DNA of 64,000 nucleotides from Methyloligella sp. (GTDB lineage: Bacteria > Pseudomonadota > Alphaproteobacteria > Rhizobiales > HXMU1428-3): the NCBI GenBank assembly GCA_021604645.1, contig BQJJ01000006.1, positions 1-64,000 on the forward strand, in the 5' to 3' direction. The notes under the pieces were generated by a model. It ran no database searches. It saw only the letters and a program-made list of their open reading frames with translations, and was not told the origin of the DNA. This document shows, piece after piece, positions 15,043-24,026 of the stretch. How positions within the stretch are numbered: the stretch's first letter is position 1; every line of letters starts with the position of its first letter. The position numbers and the translations under genes are program-made.

Positions 15043-16341
15043 ATGGCTGAGTGTCCAGGAATATATAAATTATCAGAGATGAAAGATGGTCTCTTGGCGC
15101 GCATTCGTGTGCCGGGCGGAATCTTGTCATCAAAACACGCCAGAGTTTTAAGTCATGCCGCAAAGGTTTTTGGCAACGGCACGATTGACCTCACCAACAG
15201 AGCCAATGTTCAATTGCGTGGTATAAAGCCCGGTGCAACGGATGAACTTGTAAAAACTCTTTTAGCTGAAAAGCTGATCTCACAATCTAGTCAGCATGAT
15301 CGCCTGCGAAATATCACAATGGACCCGCTTGCGGGCCTTTGTTATGAGCTGATCGATTGTACAGAGATGATCAAGAGCTTGGATATAGCGCTGACCAAAT
15401 TAGAGCAGCCAGAAATCTATTCTCCCAAAATGGCCTTCGTATTTGATGGAGGCGGGCAAACAAACATTGGGGCAACCCCCCATGATTTTGCATTTCTGGC
15501 GGTTAAGAATGAAGATACAAATCATCAACCAAAATTTCAATTAAGCTTGGCAGGAAATTTAACAACGCTCTATTTAAATCCAGAAACCATCATCGATGAG
15601 ATTTTGAATATTCTAGAGCGGCTAAAACCCTATAATGGTTTTTCTAATCAGAGTGAAATTGCAGAAGATCAAACAAAAAACATTCGCATAAAAAATTTGA
15701 TAAGCCAGTTAGGTGTTGAGCAGCTTTTAGATATCATCGCACCAAATAAAAATACCGTCCTGGTGGAGCAGAAGAAAAATAAACTCCTAAGCCATCCCAA
15801 AAACATAAGCGAGCAGATAGTTAAAACCAAAAGCGCCATCAATTTAATATCCCCAACCGGACGGCTGAAATTCTTCCAACTAGAAGGCTTGGCTGAATTA
15901 GTTGATAGTTATGGTTGCGGTGAACTGCGCCTAACCACTTGGCAAGGAATTCTCCTACCCTCAATAGAAGAAGATCACATAGCCGATATTTGGGAAAAAG
16001 CAGAAGCCATGGCCTTGCTGACACAGCAAAGCGAGCAGAATTTACAAATCATCTCTTGTTCTGGCAGTGAAGGATGCATCTATGGTGGCTTCGAGACAAA
16101 ATTAACAGCCTTGAATTTACGCGACGAACTTTCTGAATTGGCCATGCCAAACCCAGTATCAATCCACCTGTCAGCCTGTGAAAAGGGGTGCGCCACACGC
16201 AATAACACCCACTATCTCATTATGCAGAAACGCGGTGCTGATAAGATCTCTCTTTACACAAATGCCGGCCCAAACACTAAAAAAGCTGGTAAAGCCGTGA
16301 CCAAAGACCAATTAATCTCTGAAATTAAGAAATTGATTTAG
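15043..16341 (+). CDS. cobG: Precorrin-3B synthase (CobG)
   Basis: CobG carries out the oxygen-dependent conversion of precorrin-3A to precorrin-3B in cobalamin synthesis. The protein (432 residues from ATG 15043; an in-frame TTG lies at 15028) has the two ferredoxin-like half repeats of the nitrite/sulfite reductase superfamily, the first with LLARIRVPGG and IDLTNRANVQLRG. The C-terminal part has the 4Fe-4S cysteines as CSGSEGC and CEKGC (about residues 339-383). It is first in a cob operon. Repeat copies B and A6 occupy the leader, and no clear Shine-Dalgarno sequence remains. The half-repeat linker looks somewhat divergent and Asn/Lys-rich. Confidence 0.88.
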   Translation: MAECPGIYKLSEMKDGLLARIRVPGGILSSKHARVLSHAAKVFGNGTIDLTNRANVQLRGIKPGATDELVKTLLAEKLISQSSQHDRLRNITMDPLAGLCYELIDCTEMIKSLDIALTKLEQPEIYSPKMAFVFDGGGQTNIGATPHDFAFLAVKNEDTNHQPKFQLSLAGNLTTLYLNPETIIDEILNILERLKPYNGFSNQSEIAEDQTKNIRIKNLISQLGVEQLLDIIAPNKNTVLVEQKKNKLLSHPKNISEQIVKTKSAINLISPTGRLKFFQLEGLAELVDSYGCGELRLTTWQGILLPSIEEDHIADIWEKAEAMALLTQQSEQNLQIISCSGSEGCIYGGFETKLTALNLRDELSELAMPNPVSIHLSACEKGCATRNNTHYLIMQKRGADKISLYTNAGPNTKKAGKAVTKDQLISEIKKLI

Positions 16342-16461
16342 TTTTGCTCGCGGATATCTATGAGAGAAAACAAATCCTATGATAAAACTTAAGCTTGCGC
16401 TTTAAAGCGCCTGACTGCATAACGTGCATTTAATAATGATCAAAAGAATTGAAAAAACTGA
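16342..16461. other. cobG-cobH gap with a possible A-element remnant
   Basis: The bases 16359-16377 (ATGAGAGAAAACAAATCC) closely match the flank just downstream of A4 (8656 onward). This may be a decayed A copy or an unoccupied target-like sequence. No gene is seen. Confidence 0.3.
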
Positions 16462-17085
16462 ATGGACTACATAAAAGACGGCGCTGAGATATATAAACGC
16501 TCATTCGCGACTATTAGAGCTGAATCTGACCTCTCCAACATTCCGGCTGACCTTGAAAAAGTTGTCGTGCGGATGATTCATGCTGTTGGAACAACAGATT
16601 TACCCAAAGATGTTGGGTTTTCAGAAGATGTGCTTCAAAAAGGGCGCGCTGCTTTAGAGGCGGGGGCCCCAGTTTTGTGTGATGCCATGATGGTGGCAAA
16701 CGGCATAACCAGAGCGCGCCTGCCAGCAAATAACGAAGTGATTTGTACATTACACGCAGACCCAGTGCCAGCATTGGCAAAAGAAATAGGCAATACAAGA
16801 ACAGCCGCAGCCCTTGATTTCTGGCGAGATAAAATTGAAGGGTCTGTTGTCGTCATCGGCAATGCGCCAACTGCGCTATTTAGGTTATTAGAACTCCTAG
16901 ATGAAGGATGGCCAAAACCGGCGGCTATTTTAGGCCTGCCAGTTGGATTTATTGGAGCCGCTGAATCTAAAGAAGAACTGAGTTTAAATCCTCGTGGTGT
17001 TCCCTTTCTCACGGTTCATGGGCGAAGAGGTGGTTCAGCCATGGCAGTTGCTGCATTAAATGCCATCGCGAAGGAAAAAGAATAA
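16462..17085 (+). CDS. cobH: Precorrin-8X methylmutase (CobH/CbiC)
   Basis: This enzyme moves the C-11 methyl group to C-12 and so turns precorrin-8X into hydrogenobyrinate. The 207-residue length is normal. The catalytic histidine is in RMIHAVGTTDL (about H43). The glycine-rich segments GAPVLCDAMMVANGI and PVGFIGAAESKEEL are typical of the family, as is the C-terminal GRRGGSAMAVAALNA. Start ATG at 16462. Its stop TAA is immediately followed by the ATG of the next gene, so the two are translated in tandem within the cob operon. Confidence 0.92.
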   Translation: MDYIKDGAEIYKRSFATIRAESDLSNIPADLEKVVVRMIHAVGTTDLPKDVGFSEDVLQKGRAALEAGAPVLCDAMMVANGITRARLPANNEVICTLHADPVPALAKEIGNTRTAAALDFWRDKIEGSVVVIGNAPTALFRLLELLDEGWPKPAAILGLPVGFIGAAESKEELSLNPRGVPFLTVHGRRGGSAMAVAALNAIAKEKE

Positions 17086-17847
17086 ATGAGCGACAGTGGT
17101 GCAAATACTAAGGCTACTGAGACTCCAAAAGGCCAGCTTTTTGGTCTAGGCGTTGGGCCAGGTGATCCAGAGTTAGTCACTATGAAAGCAGTAAAGCTTT
17201 TAGCGCAGTCTGACGTGATTGCCTTTCCTTCCGCCAAAGCTAGCGGCGGCAATGCACGAAAAACAGTAGAGCCATATTTAACTGAAAATCATGAACTTTT
17301 ACCGCTGATTTACCCAGTAACAGCAGGGCCAGTTGCTGACACCAGCGCCTACCTGCCGTTGATGAATAAGTTCTATGATGAAACAGCTGAAGAAATCGCT
17401 AAGCTTTTAGACAAGGGTAAAAATGTCTCAATCATCTGTGCTGGCGATCCTTTTGTGTTTGGCTCATATATGTATTGGCATGCCCGTCTCTCTGAGCGCT
17501 ATGAGATAACAGTGGTGCCAGGCATTTCTTCAATCCTGGCAGCGCCAGTGCAATTGGGAATGCCACTTTGCCACCGAGAAGATACAGTCTCTATTCTTCC
17601 CGCAACTCTTAGCGAAGGTGAATTGGTCGAGCGCTTAACCCAATGCGGTAGTGCTGTGATTATGAAACTGGGACGAACATTTCCTAAAGTGGTGCGCGCC
17701 CTAGAAAAAGCAAATATGATAGATAACGCTTATTATGTTGAACGGGCGACAATGGAAAAAGAGCGGATCTTCCCGGTTAAAGACGTGAACCCTAATGATG
17801 TTGCTTATTTCTCAGTGATTGTCATCCCCTGCGAAAAACCGGTTTAA
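17086..17847 (+). CDS. cobI: Precorrin-2 C20-methyltransferase (CobI/CbiL)
   Basis: A SAM-dependent tetrapyrrole methylase of 253 residues that methylates C-20 of precorrin-2. The N-terminal GLGVGPGDPELVTMKAVKLL is the family's SAM/substrate loop. The second signature, ICAGDPFVFGSYMYWHARL, and the third, VVPGISSILAAPVQLGMPL, follow in order. Start ATG 17086 is directly behind the cobH stop. It cannot be told from sequence alone whether it prefers the metal-free (CobI) or cobalt-loaded (CbiL) substrate; the presence of cobG suggests the former, while cbiG and cbiD nearby leave this open. Confidence 0.88.
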   Translation: MSDSGANTKATETPKGQLFGLGVGPGDPELVTMKAVKLLAQSDVIAFPSAKASGGNARKTVEPYLTENHELLPLIYPVTAGPVADTSAYLPLMNKFYDETAEEIAKLLDKGKNVSIICAGDPFVFGSYMYWHARLSERYEITVVPGISSILAAPVQLGMPLCHREDTVSILPATLSEGELVERLTQCGSAVIMKLGRTFPKVVRALEKANMIDNAYYVERATMEKERIFPVKDVNPNDVAYFSVIVIPCEKPV

Positions 17848-17850
17848 TAG

Positions 17851-19539
17851 GTGAGCTCTGTAACTTCCATGCAAAAAATCGCAATTGTCCTTCTCAATAA
17901 TAAAGGGATCGAGACAGCCAAACTCATTCAAGAACAAGTCAAAGAAGAGACCATCATTTGGGGACTTGAAGGGCGAGTAGAAGGTGCAGATAAAACCTTC
18001 AAAGAAACTGGCACACAATTACGAGACCTATTTGAATGCGGTACAACGATAATTGGTCTTTGCGCTTCTGGCATTTTGATCCGCAGTCTTGCTCCTATAT
18101 TAAACAATAAACGCAAAGAGCCCCCACTTTTGTCAGTCTCTGATGATGGCGCCCTTGTTGTGCCCTTACTTGGTGGATTAACCGGGGCAAATGAATTAGC
18201 CAAAGAAATTAGTCGCATAACAAGCGGCATCCCAGCAATTACAGCTAGCGGCGCACGCCATTTTGCCGTGCAGCTAGAAGCGCCACCTAAAGACTATGTC
18301 TTAGCAAACCCTCAGGATGCGAAACGCATCACATCAGACATCTTGAATGATACTACCCTGCAATTAGATGGTCATGCCAGTTGGCTAGAAGATAGCGGAC
18401 TTCCCTTCACGCTAAACGGTGACATTACAATTCGCGTGAGTGTGTTTGAGGAAACTCCGCCAAGTAATGGTCTGCTCTATCATCCAAAGTCAGTGCTGGT
18501 TGAAGTCGAAAATGAAGGAACAAACCTTGATGACATTGATAATGCATTTGAAGAGTTGGGACTGGCTAAACAGGCAATCGCAGCTGTTATCACAAATAAA
18601 AACGGCCCCATAGGGCAAGTAAAAAAACTAGCATCATCTCTGAACGTGCCAGTACGGATCGTTGACAATTACACGGACTTAGAAATTGCACGACGCGCCA
18701 AAGTACCACTTTCAAAACAATCAGAGGCAAAAAATCTATCACTCATTGAACTCACTTCACCGCCAAAAATAAATTATATCGGAAGAGCAATTGGCAAGGT
18801 GACAGTCATAGGCTTAGGCCCTGGCAAAGAAAGCTGGCTCACCCCTGAGGTAAAAACAGCTTTAGAACAAGCAGAAATTCTGGTTGGCTATAAAACATAT
18901 GTCGATATGGTGCCCGTTCGTGTTGGCCAGCAGCGTTTGGCGTCTGATAATCGCGTTGAGCTTGATCGCGCGAAAGACGCACTTGATCTTGCCAATCAGG
19001 GGCGCAATGTTGTTGTGGTCTCCTCTGGTGATCCGGGCATTTTCGCAATGGCAAGTGCTGTTCTTGAAGCCATCGACAAAAACCCGATCCGCTGGCAAAA
19101 TATTGATTTTCAAGTGTGCCCAGGTCTTTCTGCTATGCAAGGAGCCGCTTCGCTTACAGGCGCCCCGTTGGGTCATGACTTTGCGGTGATCTCACTCTCC
19201 GATATCCGCAAACCATTTGAAATCATCGAAAAACGACTAATCGCAGCGGCTCAATCAGACTTGGTGATCGCCATTTATAATCCGGCATCAAAAACCCGCC
19301 GAGAGCAGGTTGAACGTATGAAAAAACTTTTATTGGAGCATAAAGCGCCTGATACCAATGTTTTAATGGCGAAGAATATCGGCAGAGACGGCGAGCAAAC
19401 TCATTTCACGACTTTAAAAGAGTTGGATACGGATATGATTGATATGCGAACCATGTTGATCATTGGCTCATCAAAAACAAAAGTGATCAAAGGGCCCAAT
19501 CAAACTCAGTTGCTTTATACACCCCGTGATTATGAATAG
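17851..19539 (+). CDS. cobJ: CbiG-CobJ fusion: precorrin-3B C17-methyltransferase with CbiG domain
   Basis: The 562-residue protein joins two enzymes. Residues about 1-310 are CbiG-like: an N-terminal part with LCASGILIRSLAPIL and GALVVPLLGGLTGANELA, and a C-terminal part with ELGLAKQAIAAVITNK. Residues about 315-562 are a CobJ/CbiH tetrapyrrole methylase with VTVIGLGPGKESWLTPE, VSSGDPGIFAMASAV and CPGLSAMQGAASLTGAPLG. CobJ methylates C-17 with ring contraction; CbiG opens the lactone in the cobalt-early route. Start GTG 17851 or ATG 17869; no clear ribosome-binding site. Full-length CbiG beside CobG gives the operon a mixed aerobic/anaerobic character. Confidence 0.88.
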   Translation: MSSVTSMQKIAIVLLNNKGIETAKLIQEQVKEETIIWGLEGRVEGADKTFKETGTQLRDLFECGTTIIGLCASGILIRSLAPILNNKRKEPPLLSVSDDGALVVPLLGGLTGANELAKEISRITSGIPAITASGARHFAVQLEAPPKDYVLANPQDAKRITSDILNDTTLQLDGHASWLEDSGLPFTLNGDITIRVSVFEETPPSNGLLYHPKSVLVEVENEGTNLDDIDNAFEELGLAKQAIAAVITNKNGPIGQVKKLASSLNVPVRIVDNYTDLEIARRAKVPLSKQSEAKNLSLIELTSPPKINYIGRAIGKVTVIGLGPGKESWLTPEVKTALEQAEILVGYKTYVDMVPVRVGQQRLASDNRVELDRAKDALDLANQGRNVVVVSSGDPGIFAMASAVLEAIDKNPIRWQNIDFQVCPGLSAMQGAASLTGAPLGHDFAVISLSDIRKPFEIIEKRLIAAAQSDLVIAIYNPASKTRREQVERMKKLLLEHKAPDTNVLMAKNIGRDGEQTHFTTLKELDTDMIDMRTMLIIGSSKTKVIKGPNQTQLLYTPRDYE

Positions 19540-19626
19540 GCCTTAAGAGTGTGGAAACGCATATCTACTTAGAGTATGATTTGACACTTTAATTGATGTA
19601 AGCAATTAAGTTGCAGGATACAAAGT

Positions 19627-20766
19627 TTGGTAGAGAATACGGACACAGATAAGAAACTCAAATTTGGCTGGACAACAGGAGCCTGCGCCACTGCTGCAAC
19701 CAAAGCCGCGTTTGAAGCTTTGATCACCGGTGTGTTTCCAAATGCAGTGACTATCACTTTGCCAAAGGGCCAAACCCCAACCTTTGCTGTGACAAATACA
19801 AAGCTTAATGCAGGTAGAGCCAGTGCGGGCATTATTAAAGACGCCGGTGATGATCCAGATGTCACTCACGGCGCCACGATCATTTCAACGGTCAGTTGGA
19901 ATGAAGATAAATCCAACAAAATTTCTTCTGTGACTTTCAAAGCTGGGCCTGGTGTCGGCATGGTCACCAAACCTGGGCTTCCCATTCCACCAGGCGAACC
20001 AGCGATAAACCCTGTGCCGCGCGAGCTGATGACAAAGACCATCGAGGAGTTGGCTAAAGAACATGGTGTGAGCTCAAATGTTGTCATTGAAATTTCAGTG
20101 CCAAATGGTGAAAAAATCGCCAAGAGCACCTGGAATGGACGATTAGGGATCGTAGGTGGGTTATCAATTTTAGGAACGACAGGTGTTGTTGTCCCTTATT
20201 CATGTTCAGCTTGGATCCACTCAATCCATCGCGGCATTGATGTCGCAAGAGCCACGAATACTGACCATATCGGCGCTGCCGTTGGCAATATGTCTGAAAA
20301 ACTAATTTTAAAAACTCACCCCTTAAATGAAACTGACTTGATTGATATGGGTGATTTTATCGGTGGCATGCTGAAATATTTAAAAAAGAACCCAGTACCA
20401 AAAGTAACCATAGCGGGCGGATTTGCCAAAATGAGCAAATTAGCAATGGGCGAAATGGACCTCCATTCAAAACGATCCCAAGTTGATAAAACTTGGTTGG
20501 CATCTCTCCTGGCATCCTTAGGGGCCGCAGAAAAAATAGTAAGCAAAGCAAAAACAGCAAACACGGCTTTGGAAATTTTGAATTTAGCCCAAGATAATAA
20601 TTTAGAAATCGGCACCCTGGTGGCAGAAAAAGCCAAGCAGAGTGTGGACCAAAAATTAGCTGGTACAAATGTTGATGGTGATGAGGGTCATAAAATTGAA
20701 ATTGAAATTCTAATTTGTGACCGAAAAGGCCAGCTTGTCGGCCGGGCCGCCAATGAGGGGTTTTAA
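19627..20766 (+). CDS. cbiD: Cobalt-precorrin-5B C1-methyltransferase (CbiD)
   Basis: The 379-residue protein methylates C-1 of the corrin ring in the anaerobic-type pathway. The opening GWTTGACATAATKAAFEAL is the family signature, and further blocks GVGMVTKPGLPIPPGEPAI and LSILGTTGVVVPYSCSAW are conserved. The TTG at 19627 is preceded by AGGAT at good spacing. It is last in the cobG-H-I-J-cbiD run, 87 nt after cobJ. In many aerobic alphaproteobacteria CobF does this step; here CbiD seems to replace it. cobK, cobL and cobM are absent from the window and must lie elsewhere. Confidence 0.9.
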   Translation: MVENTDTDKKLKFGWTTGACATAATKAAFEALITGVFPNAVTITLPKGQTPTFAVTNTKLNAGRASAGIIKDAGDDPDVTHGATIISTVSWNEDKSNKISSVTFKAGPGVGMVTKPGLPIPPGEPAINPVPRELMTKTIEELAKEHGVSSNVVIEISVPNGEKIAKSTWNGRLGIVGGLSILGTTGVVVPYSCSAWIHSIHRGIDVARATNTDHIGAAVGNMSEKLILKTHPLNETDLIDMGDFIGGMLKYLKKNPVPKVTIAGGFAKMSKLAMGEMDLHSKRSQVDKTWLASLLASLGAAEKIVSKAKTANTALEILNLAQDNNLEIGTLVAEKAKQSVDQKLAGTNVDGDEGHKIEIEILICDRKGQLVGRAANEGF

Positions 20767-20768
20767 AT

Positions 20769-21140
20769 ATGATAAGCTATGATGAATTTAACGAATTTTG
20801 TAAATCTCTCCCTCAAACCACATATGTCGTCCAATGGGGCGGCGCTCATGTATGGAAAGTGGGAGACAAGGTCTTTGCCATCGGTGGCTGGAATAAGGGG
20901 AATAATTCAGGCATCACGTTCAAATGCTCCGAGATTTCCTATGAAATGCTAAAAGAGCAACCTGGCCTGCGCCCAGCCCCCTATTTGGCCTCAAGGGGAA
21001 TGAAATGGATCCAAATGCATGATGAGCCTGGGTTAACGAAAGATGAGTTGTTCTCATATATCGAAGAGAGTTACCATCAAGTCATCAAAAAACTAACCAA
21101 GAAAAAAAGAAAAGAATTAGGTTTAGAAAAAGAAGCTTGA
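20769..21140 (+). CDS. MmcQ/YjbR family protein
   Basis: The 123-residue protein has the CyaY-like/YjbR fold: an N-terminal helix (YDEFNEFCKSLPQTTYVVQW), then the beta-rich WGGAHVWKVGDKVFAIGGW, ITFKCSEISYEMLKEQPG and RPAPYLASRGMKWIQM. The C-terminal part is helical and ends in a Lys-rich stretch. Family members have been described as small DNA-binding proteins, but the role is not settled. It starts 2 nt after the cbiD stop and is probably cotranscribed with the cob genes, without a known functional link. Confidence 0.85.
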   Translation: MISYDEFNEFCKSLPQTTYVVQWGGAHVWKVGDKVFAIGGWNKGNNSGITFKCSEISYEMLKEQPGLRPAPYLASRGMKWIQMHDEPGLTKDELFSYIEESYHQVIKKLTKKKRKELGLEKEA

Positions 21141-21231
21141 TAAAGAGAACACTAAAAAATCTGGACCTAAGAGCATTTTAGCCCTAGAAGAAGTTGAACA
21201 GTGACAATCGAGAAGACGAGCATCTTCTAAG

Positions 21232-21338
21232 TAGGAGCTCAGCCCCTTTAGGGCTGAGGGACATGGCAAGCTAGCTTGCCCGGCGCAAGCGCCGCCCCCT
21301 CGGAGGCATTTGTGCCTTCGGCACAAATTTGCCGTGAG
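21232..21338 (+). repeat. Repeat family A, copy A7 (leader of miaB)
   Basis: Stem 1 CTCAGCCC/GGGCTGAG, GGACAT, stem 2 GGCAAGC/GCTTGCC, CCGG, stem 3 GGCGC/GCGCC, CTCGGAGG, stem 4 ATTTGTGCC/GGCACAAAT enclosed by GGC/GCC, then GTGAG. It ends 7 nt before the miaB ATG, and the GTG of the terminal GTGAG is in frame with miaB. Confidence 0.85.
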
Positions 21339-21345
21339 AGAAAAA

Positions 21346-22683
21346 ATGACAAAAAAAATATTTATCAAAAGCTATGGCTGCCAAATGAATGTCTATGACT
21401 CAGAGCGCATGGCTGAATTGATGGACACGGAAGGTTATGAGCAAACAGATGAGATGTCAGATGCTGATATGGTCGTGCTCAATACCTGCCATATTCGTGA
21501 AAAAGCGGCTGAAAAGGTTTATTCTGAATTAGGCCGCGTTCGTAAAAATAAAGAACAGCGAAGCGAACAAGGCAAAGATACAATCATTGCGGTTGCTGGT
21601 TGTGTGGCCCAAGCTGAAGGCGAAGAAATCATCCGCCGTGCGCCGATTGTTGATATGGTTGTCGGCCCTCAGTCTTATCAAAATTTGCCTGAACTCTTGG
21701 ATGAATTTAAAACAGGCAAAAAGCCCGTTATTGAAACCGAGTTTCCCGAAGAAGATAAATTCGGCAAACTACCAGGCATCACAGCAAGCTCACCTTGTTC
21801 TTTCGTCACCGTACAAGAAGGATGCGATAAGTTTTGCACTTTTTGTGTTGTACCTTACACAAGAGGCGGTGAGTTCTCTCGTTCAGCACAGCAAATCATC
21901 GATGATGCCAATCGTCTTGTTGGTCAAGGAGTTCACGAGTTAACGTTGCTAGGGCAAAATGTAAACGGTTATCATGGTGAAGGTTTAGACGGCAAAGATT
22001 GGTCCCTTGCAAGATTACTCGATGAGTTGAGTAAAATTGAGGGCATAGAACGCCTTCGTTATACCACAAGTCATCCACGTGATATGGAAGATGATCTAAT
22101 CGTAGCGCACAGGGACAATTCTAAAGTGATGCCCTACTTGCACCTCCCATTTCAATCCGGTTCGGATAAAATTTTAAAAGATATGAACCGTCGCCACACG
22201 CGTGATTTTTATATCGAGCTGGTCGATCGCATTAGAGACGCGCAACCAGAGTTAGCGCTATCGACTGATATTATCGTAGGGTTTCCTGGTGAAACAGATA
22301 AAGATTTCCAGGACACCATGGATTTGATTGAAGCCATTGGTTACGCGAGCGCCTATTCGTTTAAATACAGCCCTCGTCCAGGTACACCGGCAGCTGAAAG
22401 TGAAGAGCAGATCGAGGAAGACGTGAAAAAAGAGCGTCTTGCGATATTGCAAAAACGGCTCACTGAGCAGCAAAAATTGTTCAATGAAAGCAAAGTCGGC
22501 AGTCAAATGACTGTTTTACTTGAGAAAAACGGCAGAAAAGAAGGCCAATTAATCGGCCGCTCTCCTTATCTTCAGTCCGTGCATCTTGAAACCGAACATG
22601 CTAAAATCGGCGATATGGTTGATGTAACAATTCAGTCTGCAACCTTAAATAGCTTGCAAGCCGTCATAAATTCATCATCATAG
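21346..22683 (+). CDS. miaB: tRNA-2-methylthio-N6-dimethylallyladenosine synthase (MiaB)
   Basis: A radical-SAM methylthiotransferase that modifies A37 of tRNAs reading U-starting codons. From ATG 21346 it has 445 residues. The N-terminal UPF0004 domain provides three cluster cysteines (SYGCQMN, NTCHIRE, VAGCVAQ; about C12, C48, C86). The radical-SAM motif is [10 protein letters not shown] (about C160, C164, C167), and a TRAM domain closes the protein. The reading frame is open upstream through repeat A7, but those codons come from the repeat and are not part of the family. It leads the miaB-phoH-ybeY-corC-lnt cluster. Confidence 0.95.
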   Translation: MTKKIFIKSYGCQMNVYDSERMAELMDTEGYEQTDEMSDADMVVLNTCHIREKAAEKVYSELGRVRKNKEQRSEQGKDTIIAVAGCVAQAEGEEIIRRAPIVDMVVGPQSYQNLPELLDEFKTGKKPVIETEFPEEDKFGKLPGITASSPCSFVTVQEGCDKFCTFCVVPYTRGGEFSRSAQQIIDDANRLVGQGVHELTLLGQNVNGYHGEGLDGKDWSLARLLDELSKIEGIERLRYTTSHPRDMEDDLIVAHRDNSKVMPYLHLPFQSGSDKILKDMNRRHTRDFYIELVDRIRDAQPELALSTDIIVGFPGETDKDFQDTMDLIEAIGYASAYSFKYSPRPGTPAAESEEQIEEDVKKERLAILQKRLTEQQKLFNESKVGSQMTVLLEKNGRKEGQLIGRSPYLQSVHLETEHAKIGDMVDVTIQSATLNSLQAVINSSS

Positions 22684-22692
22684 GTGTGGAAT

Positions 22693-22733
22693 AGTGCGGT
22701 TGCTAGTGGGTAACCTGAAGCACAACTAAAAAA
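22693..22733 (+). repeat. Repeat family B after miaB
   Basis: Outer stem AGTGC/GCAC, inner hairpin GGTTGC, TAGTGG, GTAACC, joint TGAA, and tail AACTAAAAAAG. Confidence 0.75.
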
Positions 22734-22788
22734 GTATGGGTGCCTAATAGGTCTGAGCTAATGAATAGCGGTTTTTAAGCACCGAATG

Positions 22789-22841
22789 TTGTAGGTAACA
22801 GCGACGGTTGCTTGTGGGCAACCGAAGGAGCATCAAAGAAA
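22789..22841 (+). repeat. Repeat family B (leader of phoH)
   Basis: A short GTTGTAGGTAAC hairpin precedes GCGACGGTTGC, TTGTGG, GCAACC, GAAGGAGCATCAAAG. The same two-part unit recurs at 33076-33137 before ylxR. Confidence 0.7.
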
Positions 22842-22851
22842 GGGTATAAGC

Positions 22852-24015
22852 TTGGGGGCAAATACTAAGTCCGGATCGGATAAGAAGGCTAAAAAAACAA
22901 GTAGCCATTCCCAATCGATAAGCTTTGAAGATAATCGTTTACTTGCAATTTTGCTTGGCGAATTTGATGGCAACCTCGCCATTATAGAAGATCGCTTAAA
23001 CATCGATGCCTATATTCACGGCAACATTCTCACCCTTGAAGGTTCAAAAGAACAATGCGACATGGCTCAAGAAATTCTTGAGCATTTATATAGTCGTATC
23101 ACGACGGGAGCTGATCTCACTCCAGGTGATATTGACGGGGCCATCAGACACGCAGAAAGCTCAGAATTAAGAGAAGAGGTTGAAATGGCATCGGATCAAA
23201 AAACAAATAAAAAAGCCAAGAGCGTTAGTAAATCAAAATATGAACCGTTAGATGAAGCGCTACAAAAAGAGCATGGAAAAAAGACCAAAAATAGTGAGAG
23301 CAAGGGAAAGAAAAAATTCTCTGAAAACGGAAAAACTCAGAATGGTCAAAGTCAAAACGGACAAGCCCATATCCGCACACGCAAGAAACACATCACGGCA
23401 AGAACGCCGCGCCAAAGTGAATATATCCGCGGTATGGAACAAAGCGATCTTGTTTTTGCTTTTGGCCCAGCCGGCACAGGTAAAACTTATATCGCCGTAG
23501 CCGCCGCCGCCGCCGCATTAGAGCAAGGCAAAGTAGAAAGAATTATTCTCTCAAGACCGGCAGTTGAAGCTGGTGAACGCTTAGGGTTCCTGCCAGGTGA
23601 TATGCGCGAAAAAGTCGACCCTTATTTGCGGCCCCTCTATGATGCGCTTTATGATTGCCTGCCAGCAGAGCGTGTTGAAAAAGAAATTGAAAATAACGTC
23701 ATTGAAATTGCACCTTTAGCATTTATGCGTGGCCGGACTTTAGCGAATAGTTTTGTCATTTTGGACGAAGCGCAAAATTGTACAACCATGCAAATGAAAA
23801 TGTTCCTCACTCGTCTCGGTGAAGGGTCAAAGATGGTCATCACAGGCGATCCAAGTCAGGTCGATCTTCCAAGGGGTGAAAAGTCGGGTTTAATGGATGC
23901 GTCTTATTTGCTGCGTAAAGTGGATGAAATAAAGCAGATCACCTTCAAGGGTGAAGATGTTGTGCGCCGGGATCTCGTTGCAAAAATCGTCGCAGCTTAT
24001 GATGAGGAAGAATAA
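22852..24015 (+). CDS. phoH: PhoH-like ATPase (YbeZ type)
   Basis: The 387-residue protein starts at TTG 22852 behind AAAGGG. The N-terminus (DGNLAIIEDRLNIDAYIHGN) resembles the small KH/NYN-like domain of this family. A variable, Lys/Asn-rich stretch follows (about 115-180). The C-terminal PhoH domain has Walker A FAFGPAGTGKTYIA (about 203-216), the family segment SRPAVEAGERLGFLPGD, and Walker B SFVILDEAQN. PhoH ATPases are linked to RNA handling and act together with YbeY. Spacing to ybeY is 11 nt, so they form one operon. The linker is less conserved than the rest. Confidence 0.92.
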   Translation: MGANTKSGSDKKAKKTSSHSQSISFEDNRLLAILLGEFDGNLAIIEDRLNIDAYIHGNILTLEGSKEQCDMAQEILEHLYSRITTGADLTPGDIDGAIRHAESSELREEVEMASDQKTNKKAKSVSKSKYEPLDEALQKEHGKKTKNSESKGKKKFSENGKTQNGQSQNGQAHIRTRKKHITARTPRQSEYIRGMEQSDLVFAFGPAGTGKTYIAVAAAAAALEQGKVERIILSRPAVEAGERLGFLPGDMREKVDPYLRPLYDALYDCLPAERVEKEIENNVIEIAPLAFMRGRTLANSFVILDEAQNCTTMQMKMFLTRLGEGSKMVITGDPSQVDLPRGEKSGLMDASYLLRKVDEIKQITFKGEDVVRRDLVAKIVAAYDEEE

Positions 24016-24026
24016 GGTTAAAGCTC

